A stretch of DNA of 64,000 nucleotides from Sinohyriopsis cumingii (GCA_028554795.2 CM068835.1:34752901-34816900), one strand, 5' to 3'; numbered from the stretch's first letter, positions 1-8,611 are shown. A program made the numbers and translations. Notes: a model not told the origin generated them from the letters alone.

Positions 1-1
1 C

Positions 2-682
2 CAATCTTACCATCGAAGCATCGGACGTGCCCCGCAAGACGTGACTCCCGACAACGAAGTGCTGGTGTTTGAGCGCCTGTTCGGTACGTCCCCGACGAGG
101 GCTGTCCCCAAGAAAAGTGGAGAGTTGGCCGTAGGAGATTGGGTGCGCATTGGCAAAACCAAACGCATTTTTGACAAAGGTTACTTACCTAACTGGACGA
201 CCGAATTGTTTCGCGTCACTGGACGAGTGCATGGCCGTCATCCTGCCGTCTATAAATTGGAAGACATGAACGGAGAAGTGCTCAAAGGAACGTTTTATTT
301 GCCCGAGTTACAACGTGTCACCAAAAAAGAAGACGACGTGTACGACATCGAAAGCATTCTCGAACGAAGAACCCGTAAAGTGGGCAAACGACGTGTCAAA
401 GAAGTCAAAGTACGTCGGAAAGGATATCCACCCAGTTTCGATTCTTGGATCGACGCTTCGCAAGTCATCGACTATAAAAAGAAGTCACCATCATGCCCTT
501 TCACACAGCAAACGCAGCTACGTCAACCACTCCTTCTTCTTCACCTAGTTCTTCTGTGCAAGATTTACAAAGACAACCCTTGTGGGTGTGGTGTGGAGAA
601 CGTGTGCCTAAAACGCAAATCGTCTTTTTCTGCCAAATCTTCGTGGTGTATTGTGTCATCGGGGCAGCCATTGCCAATTTGA
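2..682 (+). CDS. Polinton-type retroviral-like integrase, C-terminal part (5' end outside window)
   Basis: This is the end of an RVE-family integrase that would insert the element into host DNA. The visible part starts just after the catalytic core (SYHRSIGRAP is the family's conserved stretch after the catalytic Glu), followed by an SH3-like region (VGDWVRIGK) and a chromodomain-like module (DVYDIESILERR, then KGYPPSFDSWI), which usually guides integration to modified chromatin. The homologous gene in copy 2 stops at 21,924-21,926 (TGA). Here those bases read differently, so the frame runs on over the start of the next gene to 682; the last 60 or so residues are probably not native. The catalytic residues lie outside the window. 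Confidence 0.85.
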   Translation, partial: QSYHRSIGRAPQDVTPDNEVLVFERLFGTSPTRAVPKKSGELAVGDWVRIGKTKRIFDKGYLPNWTTELFRVTGRVHGRHPAVYKLEDMNGEVLKGTFYLPELQRVTKKEDDVYDIESILERRTRKVGKRRVKEVKVRRKGYPPSFDSWIDASQVIDYKKKSPSCPFTQQTQLRQPLLLLHLVLLCKIYKDNPCGCGVENVCLKRKSSFSAKSSWCIVSSGQPLPI

Positions 683-912
683 GTTTGCAACAAGGAGACA
701 AACAATTGTGGACCATTTTATTGAGCAGTTGATTCGGTTACCTACTTCCCAATCCCTCCCTGAAATTCTCCTCGAACGGAAACCTTGTGTCCAGTGCCAG
801 TGTCAGTCACCACTCCAACCACAATCACAACCAGAACCCCATTTTGGGCGGAGACACGCCTCTGACGTCCAGTAATATCCCCTCGGACAGCCACAGAACT
901 CTGGAATTATGA
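493..912 (+). pseudogene. Small membrane protein of the Polinton late block, one in-frame stop
   Basis: About 139 codons. A Ser/Thr-rich N-terminus is followed by a conserved VPKTQIVFF segment and a hydrophobic stretch (roughly residues 45-65, FVVYCVIGAAIANL), then a second hydrophobic patch near LWTILLSS and a low-complexity tail. The frame is closed by TGA at 730-732 where copy 2 has TGC; beyond it the frame stays open to TGA at 910-912, which overlaps the next ATG (ATGA overlap at 909-912). I know small proteins of this kind only as companions of the F54H12.2-like capsid genes of animal Polintons. The function is unknown; a virion or host membrane role is a guess. Confidence 0.7.
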
Positions 913-1278
913 GTCACCAAAACCAATTTTACTTAACCTTACCCAGTGACAGTTCCATGGAGGTGTTTCCCCACAACACGTTGTGCTGTTACACGGCCAA
1001 ATTACCTCAGGCCATCCCCTTAGATCACGAAGCCCATTGGGAAGTGGCTTTGGTAGAAATGATTCACCCGACCCAAGTCCACAATGTTCTTTCCAATCAA
1101 AATTTTTTTGATGTGGAAGTTCATGACCCACAATTGCAACTGGAGTTGGATAAGAGAACCATATCTGACAAGAAAACCTATAATGAAAGCACTAAAAAGT
1201 GGACCTACCACTTGTTCATTTCCCCAGGCTATTATTTTAGTGGTCATCATTTGGTCAGCACCATAAGCTCCAAGTTTA

Positions 1279-1388
1279 CACTGGTCAACAGTGAAATCAT
1301 TACTGACTTGAAAAGGCCCTAATCTGTAGTATTTTGGTGTGCCGAACACGAATATAACCATGAAAAATTTGTATTGGCTCTCGTTTTG
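1279..1388 (+). repeat. Left terminal inverted repeat of the CACTG transposon
   Basis: It begins CACTGGTCAACAG and pairs, imperfectly, with the reverse complement of 3557-3678. The best-conserved inner blocks are GAACACGAATAT and TTGGCTCT. The outer six bases, CACTGG, are perfect on both arms. Confidence 0.75.
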
Positions 1389-1540
1389 AAGATATTCATA
1401 TACCTCATTTTCTATGTTTCACTGTGTAAATTTCTCCAGTAGGACTGCAGCAACATCCGGAATAATGATTTAACATTGCATAATACCATCATGCTCACAT
1501 CATCCACAGTTGATTGCATCATTTTCTGATGCAATGCAAT

Positions 1541-1658
1541 ACTAATGCCATGCGGCTGCTGAAGTAAGTTGACGTCAGCAGTGTACTATACATGTGTAGG
1601 CCTATTATACTAATGCCAGGCGGCTGCTGAAGCTGACGTAAGCAGTGTACTATATAAA
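1541..1658 (+). promoter_or_regulatory. Transposase promoter: imperfect direct repeat plus TATA box
   Basis: Two copies of a roughly 45-50 bp unit (sharing GCGGCTGCTGAAG and GCAGTGTACTAT) begin near 1541 and 1609. The second copy ends in TATATAAA at 1651-1658, about 115 bases before the transposase ATG. This is a plausible RNA polymerase II promoter; inner repeats could also bind transposase. Confidence 0.5.
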
Positions 1659-1772
1659 GCCCAATCAGATAGGTTCAGCATTTAAAATATTTTAGACGTT
1701 GTGCGAGACAGTTCAAGCTACTGTTACATAAAACTTATTATTTTATCCATTTACGTACAATAAAGAACAGTA

Positions 1773-3461
1773 ATGCCTCGAAAGTGTGTTAATACCGCGG
1801 ACAATTTTTGCTATATTTGTGGGGAAGTGACATTTGCCAACCAGAAGAAAAGTATCAATTCTCAAGTGAAGAAGGCATATCATCTTTACTTCGGATGCAA
1901 GGTTGGTGACCAAGACAAGCCTTGGGCTCCGCATATATGCTGTGCTACATGTACAACACAGCTTTCACAGTGGTTGAATTGCAAAAGGTCATCAATGCCG
2001 TTTGCAGTCCCAATGGTGTGGAGAGAGCCAAGCAACCACCTAAATGACTGTTACTTCTGCTTCGTTCCTCCTCTTTCCGGCGGAATAACGAAGCGAAAGA
2101 AGTCGAGAATAGTCTACCCAAACATTCCGTCTGCATTGAGACCAGTTCCACATGGTGAGGGACTTCCTATTCCAGAACCTCCAGCAGAATATTCTCTTGA
2201 TTCATCTGACGAAGACAAAGGTGAGTCGACCTGTTCTTCTCCTGGTCCATCAGCATGCAGTGATCCAGATTTTCACTGTGGTGCATCATCAACCCCACAC
2301 AGAATAACACAGGAAGAACTAAATGACCTGATTCGTGATTTGGACTTATCAAAGAACAAGGCAAAATTGCTAGGATCAAGACTCCAACAATGGAATCTTC
2401 TAGAAGAAGATGTCACAATTACTGCATATCGAAAGCGCCATCAGCAATTGGAGCCTTTCTTCAGAAAGGAAAGTAATCTGATATTCTGTTCCGATATTGA
2501 GGGCCTCATGAATGCTTTAAAAATCACTCATGACCCACAAGAATGGAGACTATTTGTGGACTCTTCGAAACTGAGTCTCAAGGCTGTGCTTTTGCACAAT
2601 GGAAACATTCTTCCATCTATTCCAGTAGCGTATGCTGTCCACATGAAAGAGACATACGATAACTTAAGGCAGCTACTGAATTCCATTGAGTATAACAAGT
2701 ACAGCTGGCACCTCTGTGGTGATTTGAAGGTAGTTGCCCTTTTAATGGGACTGCAGCAAGGATATACAAAATACATGTGTTTCTTATGCGAGTGGGATAG
2801 CCGAGCAAGGGAAATGCACTACATGAGGAAGGAATGGACTCACAGGCAGAATGTAGCCATTGGAGAGAAGAATATCCAACACCCAGCTCTGGTTGAGGCT
2901 CAGAAAATCTTGCTACCACCCCTTCACATCAAACTAGGTTTGATGAAGAACTTCGTGAAAGCCATTGACCGGACTTTGCCAGCATTCCGATACCTGCATG
3001 AAAAATTACCTCGACTCAGCGAAGCAAAGATTAAAGAGGGAGTTTTTGTGGGTCCTCAGATTCGAGAGCTTTTCAAAGATGACCGGTTCAACAACTTGCT
3101 GGAAGGTGACGCGAAACAAGCATGGAATGCTTTTCGCCTAGTTTCTACAAACTTCCTCGGAAATGTTAGGGCAGAAAACTATAAGGAACTAGTAGAAGAC
3201 ATGTTGATGAAGTATAAGAAACTTGGCTGCAATATGTCTCTAAAGATTCACTTCCTTCATTCCCATTTGGATTTCTTTCCTAGCAACTGTGGTATTGTTA
3301 GTGATGAACACGGCGAACGTTTTCATCAAGATATCGCAACAATGGAACAAAGATACCAGGGAAAATGGTCCACTACAATGCTGGCTGACTACTGCTGGAC
3401 ACTCCTCAGAGATGCTCCCGAACAGCTGTACAAGAGACAGGCGAAGAAATCTAAGATGTAG
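1773..3461 (+). CDS. Transposase of the CACTG-ended transposon (DDE type)
   Basis: This 562-residue open frame would catalyse cut-and-paste movement of the surrounding 2.4 kb unit. The N-terminus has paired cysteines (NFCYICGE, HICCATC, DCYFC) that look like a zinc-binding DNA-recognition region. A Ser/Asp/Glu-rich linker follows at about residues 145-175. The catalytic core shows an Asp near residue 263 (LFVDSSK), an Asp near 317 (CGDLK), a C-x2-C pair at about 336/339 (CFLC) and a late HGE motif with Glu near 515 (DEHGERFHQD). The spaced D-D-E with a C-x2-C after the second Asp fits the CMC pattern. I recognise the family as abundant in arthropod and other invertebrate genomes. No stop or frameshift is visible, so it could be functional. 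Confidence 0.75.
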   Translation: MPRKCVNTADNFCYICGEVTFANQKKSINSQVKKAYHLYFGCKVGDQDKPWAPHICCATCTTQLSQWLNCKRSSMPFAVPMVWREPSNHLNDCYFCFVPPLSGGITKRKKSRIVYPNIPSALRPVPHGEGLPIPEPPAEYSLDSSDEDKGESTCSSPGPSACSDPDFHCGASSTPHRITQEELNDLIRDLDLSKNKAKLLGSRLQQWNLLEEDVTITAYRKRHQQLEPFFRKESNLIFCSDIEGLMNALKITHDPQEWRLFVDSSKLSLKAVLLHNGNILPSIPVAYAVHMKETYDNLRQLLNSIEYNKYSWHLCGDLKVVALLMGLQQGYTKYMCFLCEWDSRAREMHYMRKEWTHRQNVAIGEKNIQHPALVEAQKILLPPLHIKLGLMKNFVKAIDRTLPAFRYLHEKLPRLSEAKIKEGVFVGPQIRELFKDDRFNNLLEGDAKQAWNAFRLVSTNFLGNVRAENYKELVEDMLMKYKKLGCNMSLKIHFLHSHLDFFPSNCGIVSDEHGERFHQDIATMEQRYQGKWSTTMLADYCWTLLRDAPEQLYKRQAKKSKM

Positions 3462-3556
3462 TCAATGACTTGATTTTTTATAGGTAGGCTATTACAGTTG
3501 ACCTTTTACTATTGGAATGCATTTCGTTATGTAAACATTAATTTCTTGCAGATTAC

Positions 3557-3678
3557 AAAAAAACTAGAGCCAATTTTGCAATTTGACTGTCATATTCGTG
3601 TTCAGCACATAAAAATTGATAAGAATTGACTAATTTTATTTCAGTAACATGACTTTTGTAAAAATTTGTTGTCCAGTG
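3557..3678 (-). repeat. Right terminal inverted repeat of the CACTG transposon
   Basis: On the minus strand it begins CACTGGACAACAA and shares GAACACGAATAT and TTGGCTCTAG with the left arm. The exact edge may be off by one base because of nearby homopolymer runs. Confidence 0.75.
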
Positions 3679-4257
3679 TTAATGGCGTGTTTGGGAAAGT
3701 TTTGGAGCTTACCTCAAAAAAAGTCACCATAGAGTACCACAAAGCAGCTCGTCGCTTATTGATGAAATTTCCTGAGGGGTCCAAAATCATGTCTTTCTTA
3801 TTTTGTCCTGAATTGTTTGACATGTTGGGCGGTGACATGGATCTGAGGAAGAAATTAGAACAAAAAACACCACCCCAATTATCAGTCATTTCTGACAACG
3901 ATTCTTTTGCCAAGTTTTTTCGTTCCCCGGTAGAACTGAACCAAGGACTGAATTTGATCTTTGTGTGCTCCGATGTGGTGGAGTACAACGTGGTGGGACA
4001 CACCTCCGTGCCGTTACTGCGTGTCATTCCTTTCAAAGTGGATTCTGCCACGGCCGCTGACGAGGAAGGTGGAAACACTTACCACGTCCACCGCTAATTT
4101 GTCCATCCTCACTATTTGCCTGTCAGCAAGTCGTATTTGGACACGGTCAACATTACTATAAAAGGAGATTTGGGACAAAATATTCCATTCACCAAAGGAA
4201 AAGTCACGGTGAAACTCCATTTTCGAAAACGGTTTTCTCACGATTCGTAAGTAAGTC

Positions 4258-4680
4258 ATGTATCCAGTGTACCGAGGGGTTGCACGACAGCGAGGACACG
4301 GTTTAGGAGACATGTTAAAATCGGCCTTTCGTTCGGTGGCCCCGGTGTTGAAACCGATGGTGACACGCGGATTGCACGCCTTGAAAGATGCGGCACTGAC
4401 GCAAGGCAAAGAATTTCTCCAAAATGTCATCATCGACAAACAAAACCCTAAAGAAGCCTTCATGAGGGCAGGCAAAAATGTCTTGCTGCAAACGGGTAAA
4501 GACATTTTAGGCCGACGAGACACACCTATAAATGCCCTGCACGCTACCGAGTCAGGCATTCAGCAAGGACAAGGCAGAAAGAGACGACGACGAAGAAAAT
4601 ACCCTTTCACTAGACTTCAAGCTAAAAAGGCCAAGAAAAGAAGAAGAACCGTTCGAGACTTAGACGTTTTCGATTATTGA
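4258..4680 (+). CDS. Basic core protein (adenoviral core/pVI-like in character)
   Basis: An intact frame of 140 residues. The N-terminal third is amphipathic (GLGDMLKSAFRSVAPVLKP), the middle is mildly basic, and the tail has runs of Arg and Lys (GRKRRRRRKYPF, KKAKKRRR) before a short acidic end. It lies between the two capsid genes, 7 bases after one and 12 before the next. Small Arg/Lys-rich proteins in this place in adenoviruses and adintoviruses bind genomic DNA or lyse membranes during entry; which of these applies here is unclear. The homologue in copy 2 (23,275-23,706) is frameshifted. Confidence 0.65.
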   Translation: MYPVYRGVARQRGHGLGDMLKSAFRSVAPVLKPMVTRGLHALKDAALTQGKEFLQNVIIDKQNPKEAFMRAGKNVLLQTGKDILGRRDTPINALHATESGIQQGQGRKRRRRRKYPFTRLQAKKAKKRRRTVRDLDVFDY

Positions 4681-4692
4681 AACACAGAAAAA

Positions 4693-5997
4693 ATGATGCA
4701 CCGAGAGTCTTGCGCTTGTTCCAAGACAGAACTGGATCTGTTTGCCATGCCCCCTACCATGATGACCATGCAAGAATCCCAATGGGTGGAATTTCACCCC
4801 GTCTCCTCATTAACCGATTCCGCTCCCATCGAGTTTGAAATCAAAGGACAACCCGAAGATTACATCGATCTGAATAGCAGTTACTTGTACTTGAAAGTCC
4901 AAGTTCTAGATAAGGATGGTAATGGAGTAGATGACGCTGAACAAATAGCTCCCGTCAACAATTTCATGCATTCCTTGTTCAGCTCAATGGATTTGTACTT
5001 GAACAACTAACTAGTCAGCAGCAGCATGGATACTTACCCTTACCGTGCCTACCTGGAAAATCTCTTGACGTACGGAATAGATGCCAAGGATACTCATCTC
5101 AATGCCTGCGTGCTGTGGGAACCTGACGAAGCGGGCAAGTTCGAAAAATTGGATGAAAGCAATTCCGGCTTTGAGCAAAGAGAACTCAAAATCTTAGAGA
5201 AGAAGAGTTTAGAACTGATGGATCGTTTGCATTTGGACATGTGGTTGCAAGAGAAATATTTGCTGAACGGGGTCAATGTCCGCTTGAGACTGAATCGCAG
5301 CAGTACCGCTTTCCATTTGCAGGCTGATCCTGATAAGACTGGCATTCCTAAAAGCAAAATCGAAGAGGCCAAACTCCATGTACGACGCGTAGAAGTGTTA
5401 CCCAAAGTGGGAAACGACATCAGTCAAACGTTGAGCAGAACGACCGCCAAGTATCCCATACGACGTGTGGAAGTGAAAACGTTCACCATTCCTGCTGGAC
5501 AGCATTCCATGATCGAAGATCATCTGTTTCAAGGACAGTTACCCAAGCGTTTAATCCTTGGTATGGTCTCGAATTCAGCCTTCAACGGAGCCTTCAAAGA
5601 AAATCCTTTCAACTTTCAACACTTCAGCGTGAAGAAAATCGAAGTCAGTCGCGATGGCAAGACCTTGTGTACCCGACCTTTCGAACCCGCCTTTGACAAG
5701 AAGAATTACTTGAGGTCGTACTTGTCCTTGTACGAAGCTACCGGACAGTTAGGAACCAACACCAGTCACGGTATTACGCACGAGGATTATGCAGGAGGCT
5801 ATGCTTTGTGGGCTTTCGATTTCACTCCAGACCAAGGCAGCGACGAGGGACATTTCCACCCTATAAAATCCGGCCAGATTCGTGTGGAACTTCAGTTTGC
5901 AAAAGAACTACCAGCAACAGTGAACGTCATCCTGTATGCAGAATTCGATAATACCATAGAAATCAACAGTTTGAGAGAAGTCATTCTAGATTATTAG
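4693..5997 (+). pseudogene. Major capsid protein candidate (F54H12.2-like family), one in-frame stop
   Basis: A 434-codon frame opens at ATG 4693 and stays in frame to TAG 5995-5997. It is broken only by TAA at 5008-5010, where copy 2 reads AAA. Conserved stretches are ESQWVEFHPVSS, EDYIDLNSSYLY, MDTYPYRAYLENLLTYG, the region around residues 255-305 and EFDNTIEINSLREVILDY at the C-terminus. I recognise the family as the F54H12.2-like proteins found throughout animal genomes beside Polinton integrases, thought to be the capsid protein of these elements. The stop is directly followed by CTAG, a context known to favour readthrough in metazoans. A double jelly-roll fold is expected but cannot be seen by eye. 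Confidence 0.7.
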
Positions 5998-6002
5998 AAG
6001 CC

Positions 6003-6509
6003 ATGGAAGACTGTTATCCCTCTTTATCTAGTGGAGAAACTTTGGACATGGAATGTGAGGAGACCGTGGAAAAAGAAGAATCCCAAGACAAAGACGAAGA
6101 AGTTGTCATGATGAAGTCAAGATGGCCAGAACAAGAAGCCCATTTAGTCTGCTGTTTTGCCAAACACTTAGTCGAAAAAATGACGGAATTGATCAAGAAA
6201 AATTGCTATGGATGTCAAAACGATCATCCCAGTCAAATTCAACACGATAAATGCCTGATGTTAAGTCAAGAAGAAAAATTGGACGAGTATCTGGACGAAG
6301 CTTGGAGTCTCATCTCGAACAAAGACGTGTTGCACCAGTGGTATAAAGACTTGCGTGAACATTCTTGTCCACCATTAACCACTCAAGAGATCCATCGTAT
6401 CGAAGCTCTCCTGAATCAGAGTGAGGAAACAGAACGAATAACCGTTTATTCGTCAGACATTTTCAAGCAAAAAGTCAGGATCGAATTGACGACTTATTAT
6501 TACCTGTGA
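6003..6509 (+). CDS. Acidic conserved protein of the late block, function unknown
   Basis: Intact frame of 168 residues starting 5 bases after the capsid gene. The N-terminus is rich in Glu and Asp (residues about 15-35), the middle has Cys pairs (LVCCFAKH, NCYGCQ), and a conserved segment DEYLDEAWSLI leads into LREHSCPPLTTQEIH. It is kept in copy 2 (25,056-25,532), where the segment around residues 60-75 is shorter. Its constant place between capsid and protease argues for a structural or assembly role, but I know no family. No membrane segment is visible. Confidence 0.7.
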   Translation: MEDCYPSLSSGETLDMECEETVEKEESQDKDEEVVMMKSRWPEQEAHLVCCFAKHLVEKMTELIKKNCYGCQNDHPSQIQHDKCLMLSQEEKLDEYLDEAWSLISNKDVLHQWYKDLREHSCPPLTTQEIHRIEALLNQSEETERITVYSSDIFKQKVRIELTTYYYL

Positions 6510-6532
6510 AGAAGAAAACAACACACAAAACA

Positions 6533-7093
6533 ATGGATACCTGGGAACTTTATTACCTTTTGAACCACAGTTCGTATACGGCTTCTTGGAATCCTGTCGT
6601 CTGTGCTAAAGATGAACTCCCTCATCGCAAACCTAAAGACCATCAAGCTTACGTGATCAACACGGACGACAGTCATCTCCCAGGAACCCACTGGGTAGCC
6701 GTCTACTTTCCTCAAGAAGGATGTGTGGAATATTTCGATTCGTACGGATTGCCCCCTTTGGAAGACGATATCATCGACTTTATGAGAAGAAATGCTCAGA
6801 CCACCCGATTCAATAATGTGAAATTACAAGGCACAGATTCCTTGGTGTGTGGATAGTACTGTGTGTATTTTCTGCATCATCGCAGCCTGGGCTATTCCTT
6901 AGAACATTTAGTGACTCATTTTGATCCTCGTTCTTCTTCAAGAAACGATGTGAAAGTAGATCGATGGTTTTGTGACCATTAGGCTTATCTTTTGTCTCAA
7001 GCTAGGAAACGTAGTGTCCATCAATGGCCTAATGATTTCCAACAGTGGAAATCACAATTTCATTCACAACGTTGTCAGCCCTGTTTAAAGTAG
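6533..7093 (+). pseudogene. Adenain-type cysteine protease, two in-frame stops
   Basis: About 187 codons from ATG 6533 (an upstream in-frame extension to 6506 is unlikely to be used). The pattern fits the adenovirus protease family, which matures capsid proteins: the His of GTHWVAVYF, the acidic residue of VEYFDSYG, then a Gln and a Cys of the LQGTDSLVCG region. A TAG at 6854-6856 falls right inside the nucleophile motif, between CG and YC. A second TAG is at 6980-6982; both leave the frame open on either side to TAG 7091-7093. The length agrees with the family's usual 190-210 residues. Copy 2 has lost nearly all of this gene. Confidence 0.8.
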
Positions 7094-7183
7094 ATTGTCA
7101 ATGGAGAAAAAATTGTTTGATGTTATATTGTTGGATTATTGTTAAAAATGTTAGAGTTGTTGTTTAGTGTTAAGTGATTTTTC

Positions 7184-7189
7184 AATAAA
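7184..7189 (+). terminator. Poly(A) signal ending the late gene block, copy 1
   Basis: AATAAA lies 91 bases after the protease stop and is followed by a T/G-rich stretch and an A-run. The same arrangement is kept in copy 2 at 25,828-25,833, so the capsid-protease block appears to end by ordinary cleavage and polyadenylation. Confidence 0.6.
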
Positions 7190-7317
7190 AAATGTTGTGT
7201 TTTGAAAAAAAATGCCTTTGTCTTTTGTTTAGCTATAAGAATGTTGGATTGATGCACTTTCATTTCTTACTATCCCTCTCATGATACTCACTGAACGTTG
7301 CGGCTCGAAAATCGTGT

Positions 7318-7356
7318 GGGGGATGTTTTCCTTCACGTCCGCGCTTTGACTTTAAG
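7318..7356 (+). promoter_or_regulatory. Shared early-type promoter motif, copy P1
   Basis: GGGGGATGTTTTCC, then TTCACGTCCGCGCTTTGAC and a degenerate TATA (TTTAAG), ending 55-59 bases before the ATG at 7411. The same block precedes each of the small genes. Confidence 0.7.
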
Positions 7357-7410
7357 AACCGGGGTTGTTTCCAGTCTAACCATCCATTGTCGACTCATCC
7401 TCCTAAGAAG

Positions 7411-7773
7411 ATGTGTTCCAAACTAGCTAAGCTCAACGAAGCCTACGTGAATTTGCATAGGGTCAGACACAGTCTGATACCGAAGCCAGAAGAAATAGAG
7501 AATGTGAGAATGTTAAAAATCACTGAAGACCTGATAGAAGAGCTCTTCAGAGAAGAAATGAACAGGGAAAAAGAAGAATGGACAGAGAAGTACAGACTTC
7601 AGAGACAGCAGCAACAGCAGCAACAACAGCAACAGCAGCAGCAACAACCTGAAGCTGACAGAGGCTTTGTCGATTGTCGTATCGACACCAAAGAGTTCTT
7701 CTTCTCTTTCCGAAGAAGCAGACCTATCGCCAGAAAGTCTATCCTCAGAGGACATCGCATTCTTAGAAACTAA
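7411..7773 (+). CDS. Small tandem gene A with polyglutamine tract
   Basis: 120 residues from ATG 7411. The N-terminal helix (CSKLAKLNEAYVNLHRVRHSL) resembles that of small genes B and D, so the three look like paralogues. A charged region (EELFREEMNREKEEW) leads into about 17 glutamines coded by a CAG/CAA repeat at roughly 7601-7648. The tail lacks the Cys-rich end of genes B and D, so the repeat may have shifted the frame. The gene lies between promoter motif P1 and a histone-type stem-loop that starts 31 bases after its stop. The function is unknown. Confidence 0.55.
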   Translation: MCSKLAKLNEAYVNLHRVRHSLIPKPEEIENVRMLKITEDLIEELFREEMNREKEEWTEKYRLQRQQQQQQQQQQQQQQPEADRGFVDCRIDTKEFFFSFRRSRPIARKSILRGHRILRN

Positions 7774-7803
7774 AAAAGAATGCCATAGCAAACAAAAAAA
7801 AAC

Positions 7804-7842
7804 AGCCCTTTTCAGGGCTACCCCAATACTCTAGAAAAGAAA
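7804..7842 (+). terminator. Histone-mRNA-type 3' stem-loop and downstream purine element, gene A
   Basis: A 6 bp stem with loop TTTC (AGCCCTTTTCAGGGCT, 7804-7819) has an A-rich lead and ACCCC directly after it, then GAAAAGAAA at 7834-7842. This matches the metazoan histone 3' end (stem-loop with UUUC loop, ACCCA, purine-rich U7 site) except that the basal pairs begin A-T instead of G-C. Confidence 0.75.
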
Positions 7843-8151
7843 TAACGATCGATTTGCCAATGTGTGTAGGTAGAGTAGTGTGAAAATAAACACTAACTCT
7901 TTTTTTTTTAAAATGTGAGGGTATGTGTTTGTGTGTTTGTGTTTGTAAGTACTCACGTAAGTTGGTGTGGATAGTAGATTAAAATAATGTTTTTTTGGTG
8001 TTTGAGGTGTATATTTGGGGTTAGATTGGATTGCTTTGTGTATGTGGATAGTCTATTGAAGTGATTTATAAAAAAATTTAAAATAGTGATGGGCAGCATA
8101 AAAAAGCGAGTGAGTGTTTCTTTTAGGTCCGCGCGTTGTTGTTTTGGGTCA

Positions 8152-8180
8152 TGATCTAGGTAAGATCAATTTTATGTTTT
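8152..8180 (+). repeat. GATCTAGGTAAGATC upstream element, first copy
   Basis: ATGATCTAGGTAAGATCAAT lies directly upstream of promoter motif P2. It recurs upstream of P4 at about 8875-8903. The two GATC halves flank a short spacer, as in a dyad binding site. A degenerate GTCCGCGCGTTGTT block precedes each copy. Confidence 0.55.
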
Positions 8181-8182
8181 TA

Positions 8183-8220
8183 GGGGGATGTTTTCCATCA
8201 CGTCCGCGCTTTCACTATAA
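8183..8220 (+). promoter_or_regulatory. Shared early-type promoter motif, copy P2
   Basis: GGGGGATGTTTTCC, ATCACGTCCGCGCTTTCAC and TATAA, 55-59 bases before ATG 8273. Confidence 0.75.
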
Positions 8221-8272
8221 ATTGAAACTCGCTGGGCAGTCTAGCTACCCTTGTTGATTGATCAACACAAGA

Positions 8273-8581
8273 ATGAATAGCAGAATAAGCAAACTTCTTG
8301 AACTCCAGATACATCTGGAATATGTCAGACGCCTGTTAAATGAACTGGCCGCGGAGGCTATAGTAGAAGAGGAAAGAATGAAGAACGAAGAGGAGGAGAG
8401 AAGACAGAGGGAAGAGGAGGAAAAGAAACTAGAAGAGAGGATGTCGTACAATATTCCCGAGACAGAGGATTGGGGTGTTGAAGCGAATCATCCTCCCTCT
8501 GCGCTCCCCAGAAGAAAGGTGAAAGGAGACTGGGGAAGAAGATGCGTGTGTGGCGCCAGGCCAGGAAGGTGCAACCATTAG
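8273..8581 (+). CDS. Small tandem gene B, coiled-coil protein with Cys-rich end
   Basis: 102 residues from ATG 8273. The N-terminal helix (RISKLLELQIHLEYVRRLL) runs into a Glu/Arg/Lys-rich coiled coil at residues about 30-60, and the protein ends in RRCVCGARPGRCNH, a compact Cys/His cluster that could bind zinc. The homologue in copy 2 (26,052-26,435) keeps both ends and differs in the middle, which supports real coding. It is preceded by P2 and followed by a histone-type stem-loop 31 bases after the stop. No known family is recognised; an early regulatory role is only a guess from the promoter. Confidence 0.65.
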   Translation: MNSRISKLLELQIHLEYVRRLLNELAAEAIVEEERMKNEEEERRQREEEEKKLEERMSYNIPETEDWGVEANHPPSALPRRKVKGDWGRRCVCGARPGRCNH

Positions 8582-8611
8582 ATAGGTGCATCTGGAGTTC
8601 AAAAAAAAAAC

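Larger units (their letters stand above)
1279..3678 (+). mobile_element. CACTG-ended DNA transposon (CMC/EnSpm-Chapaev-like) nested in the penton-like gene
   Basis: The insert starts CACTGG and ends CCAGTG, with imperfect terminal inverted repeats of about 110-120 bp (a shared block near GAACACGAATAT on both arms). It is flanked by TTA at 1276-1278 and 3679-3681 (plus or minus one base). Comparison with copy 2 shows that removing the insert plus one TTA restores the gene exactly. Three-base duplications with CACT(A/G) termini are typical of the CMC group. It carries one long open transposase ORF. Because that frame is intact inside a decayed host element, the insertion is probably younger than the Polinton. 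Confidence 0.85.
909..4250 (+). pseudogene. Penton-like minor capsid protein candidate, split by a DNA transposon
   Basis: The gene begins at ATG 909 (FYLTLPSDSSMEVFP) and is interrupted after base 1278 by a 2.4 kb transposon. It resumes at about 3682 and runs to TAA 4248-4250. Removing the transposon and one copy of the TTA duplication restores a single frame of 313 codons, except for an in-frame TAA at 4095-4097 where copy 2 reads GAA. The homologue at 22,345-23,271 shows the uninterrupted order. The family is conserved next to the capsid gene in animal Polintons, and its place and size fit the second, penton-type capsid protein. The jelly-roll fold cannot be confirmed by eye, so the role is inferred. 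Confidence 0.6.

Noticed and set aside
5094..5420. Minus-strand frame in the capsid gene
   Set aside because: Antisense shadow of a strongly conserved plus-strand frame.
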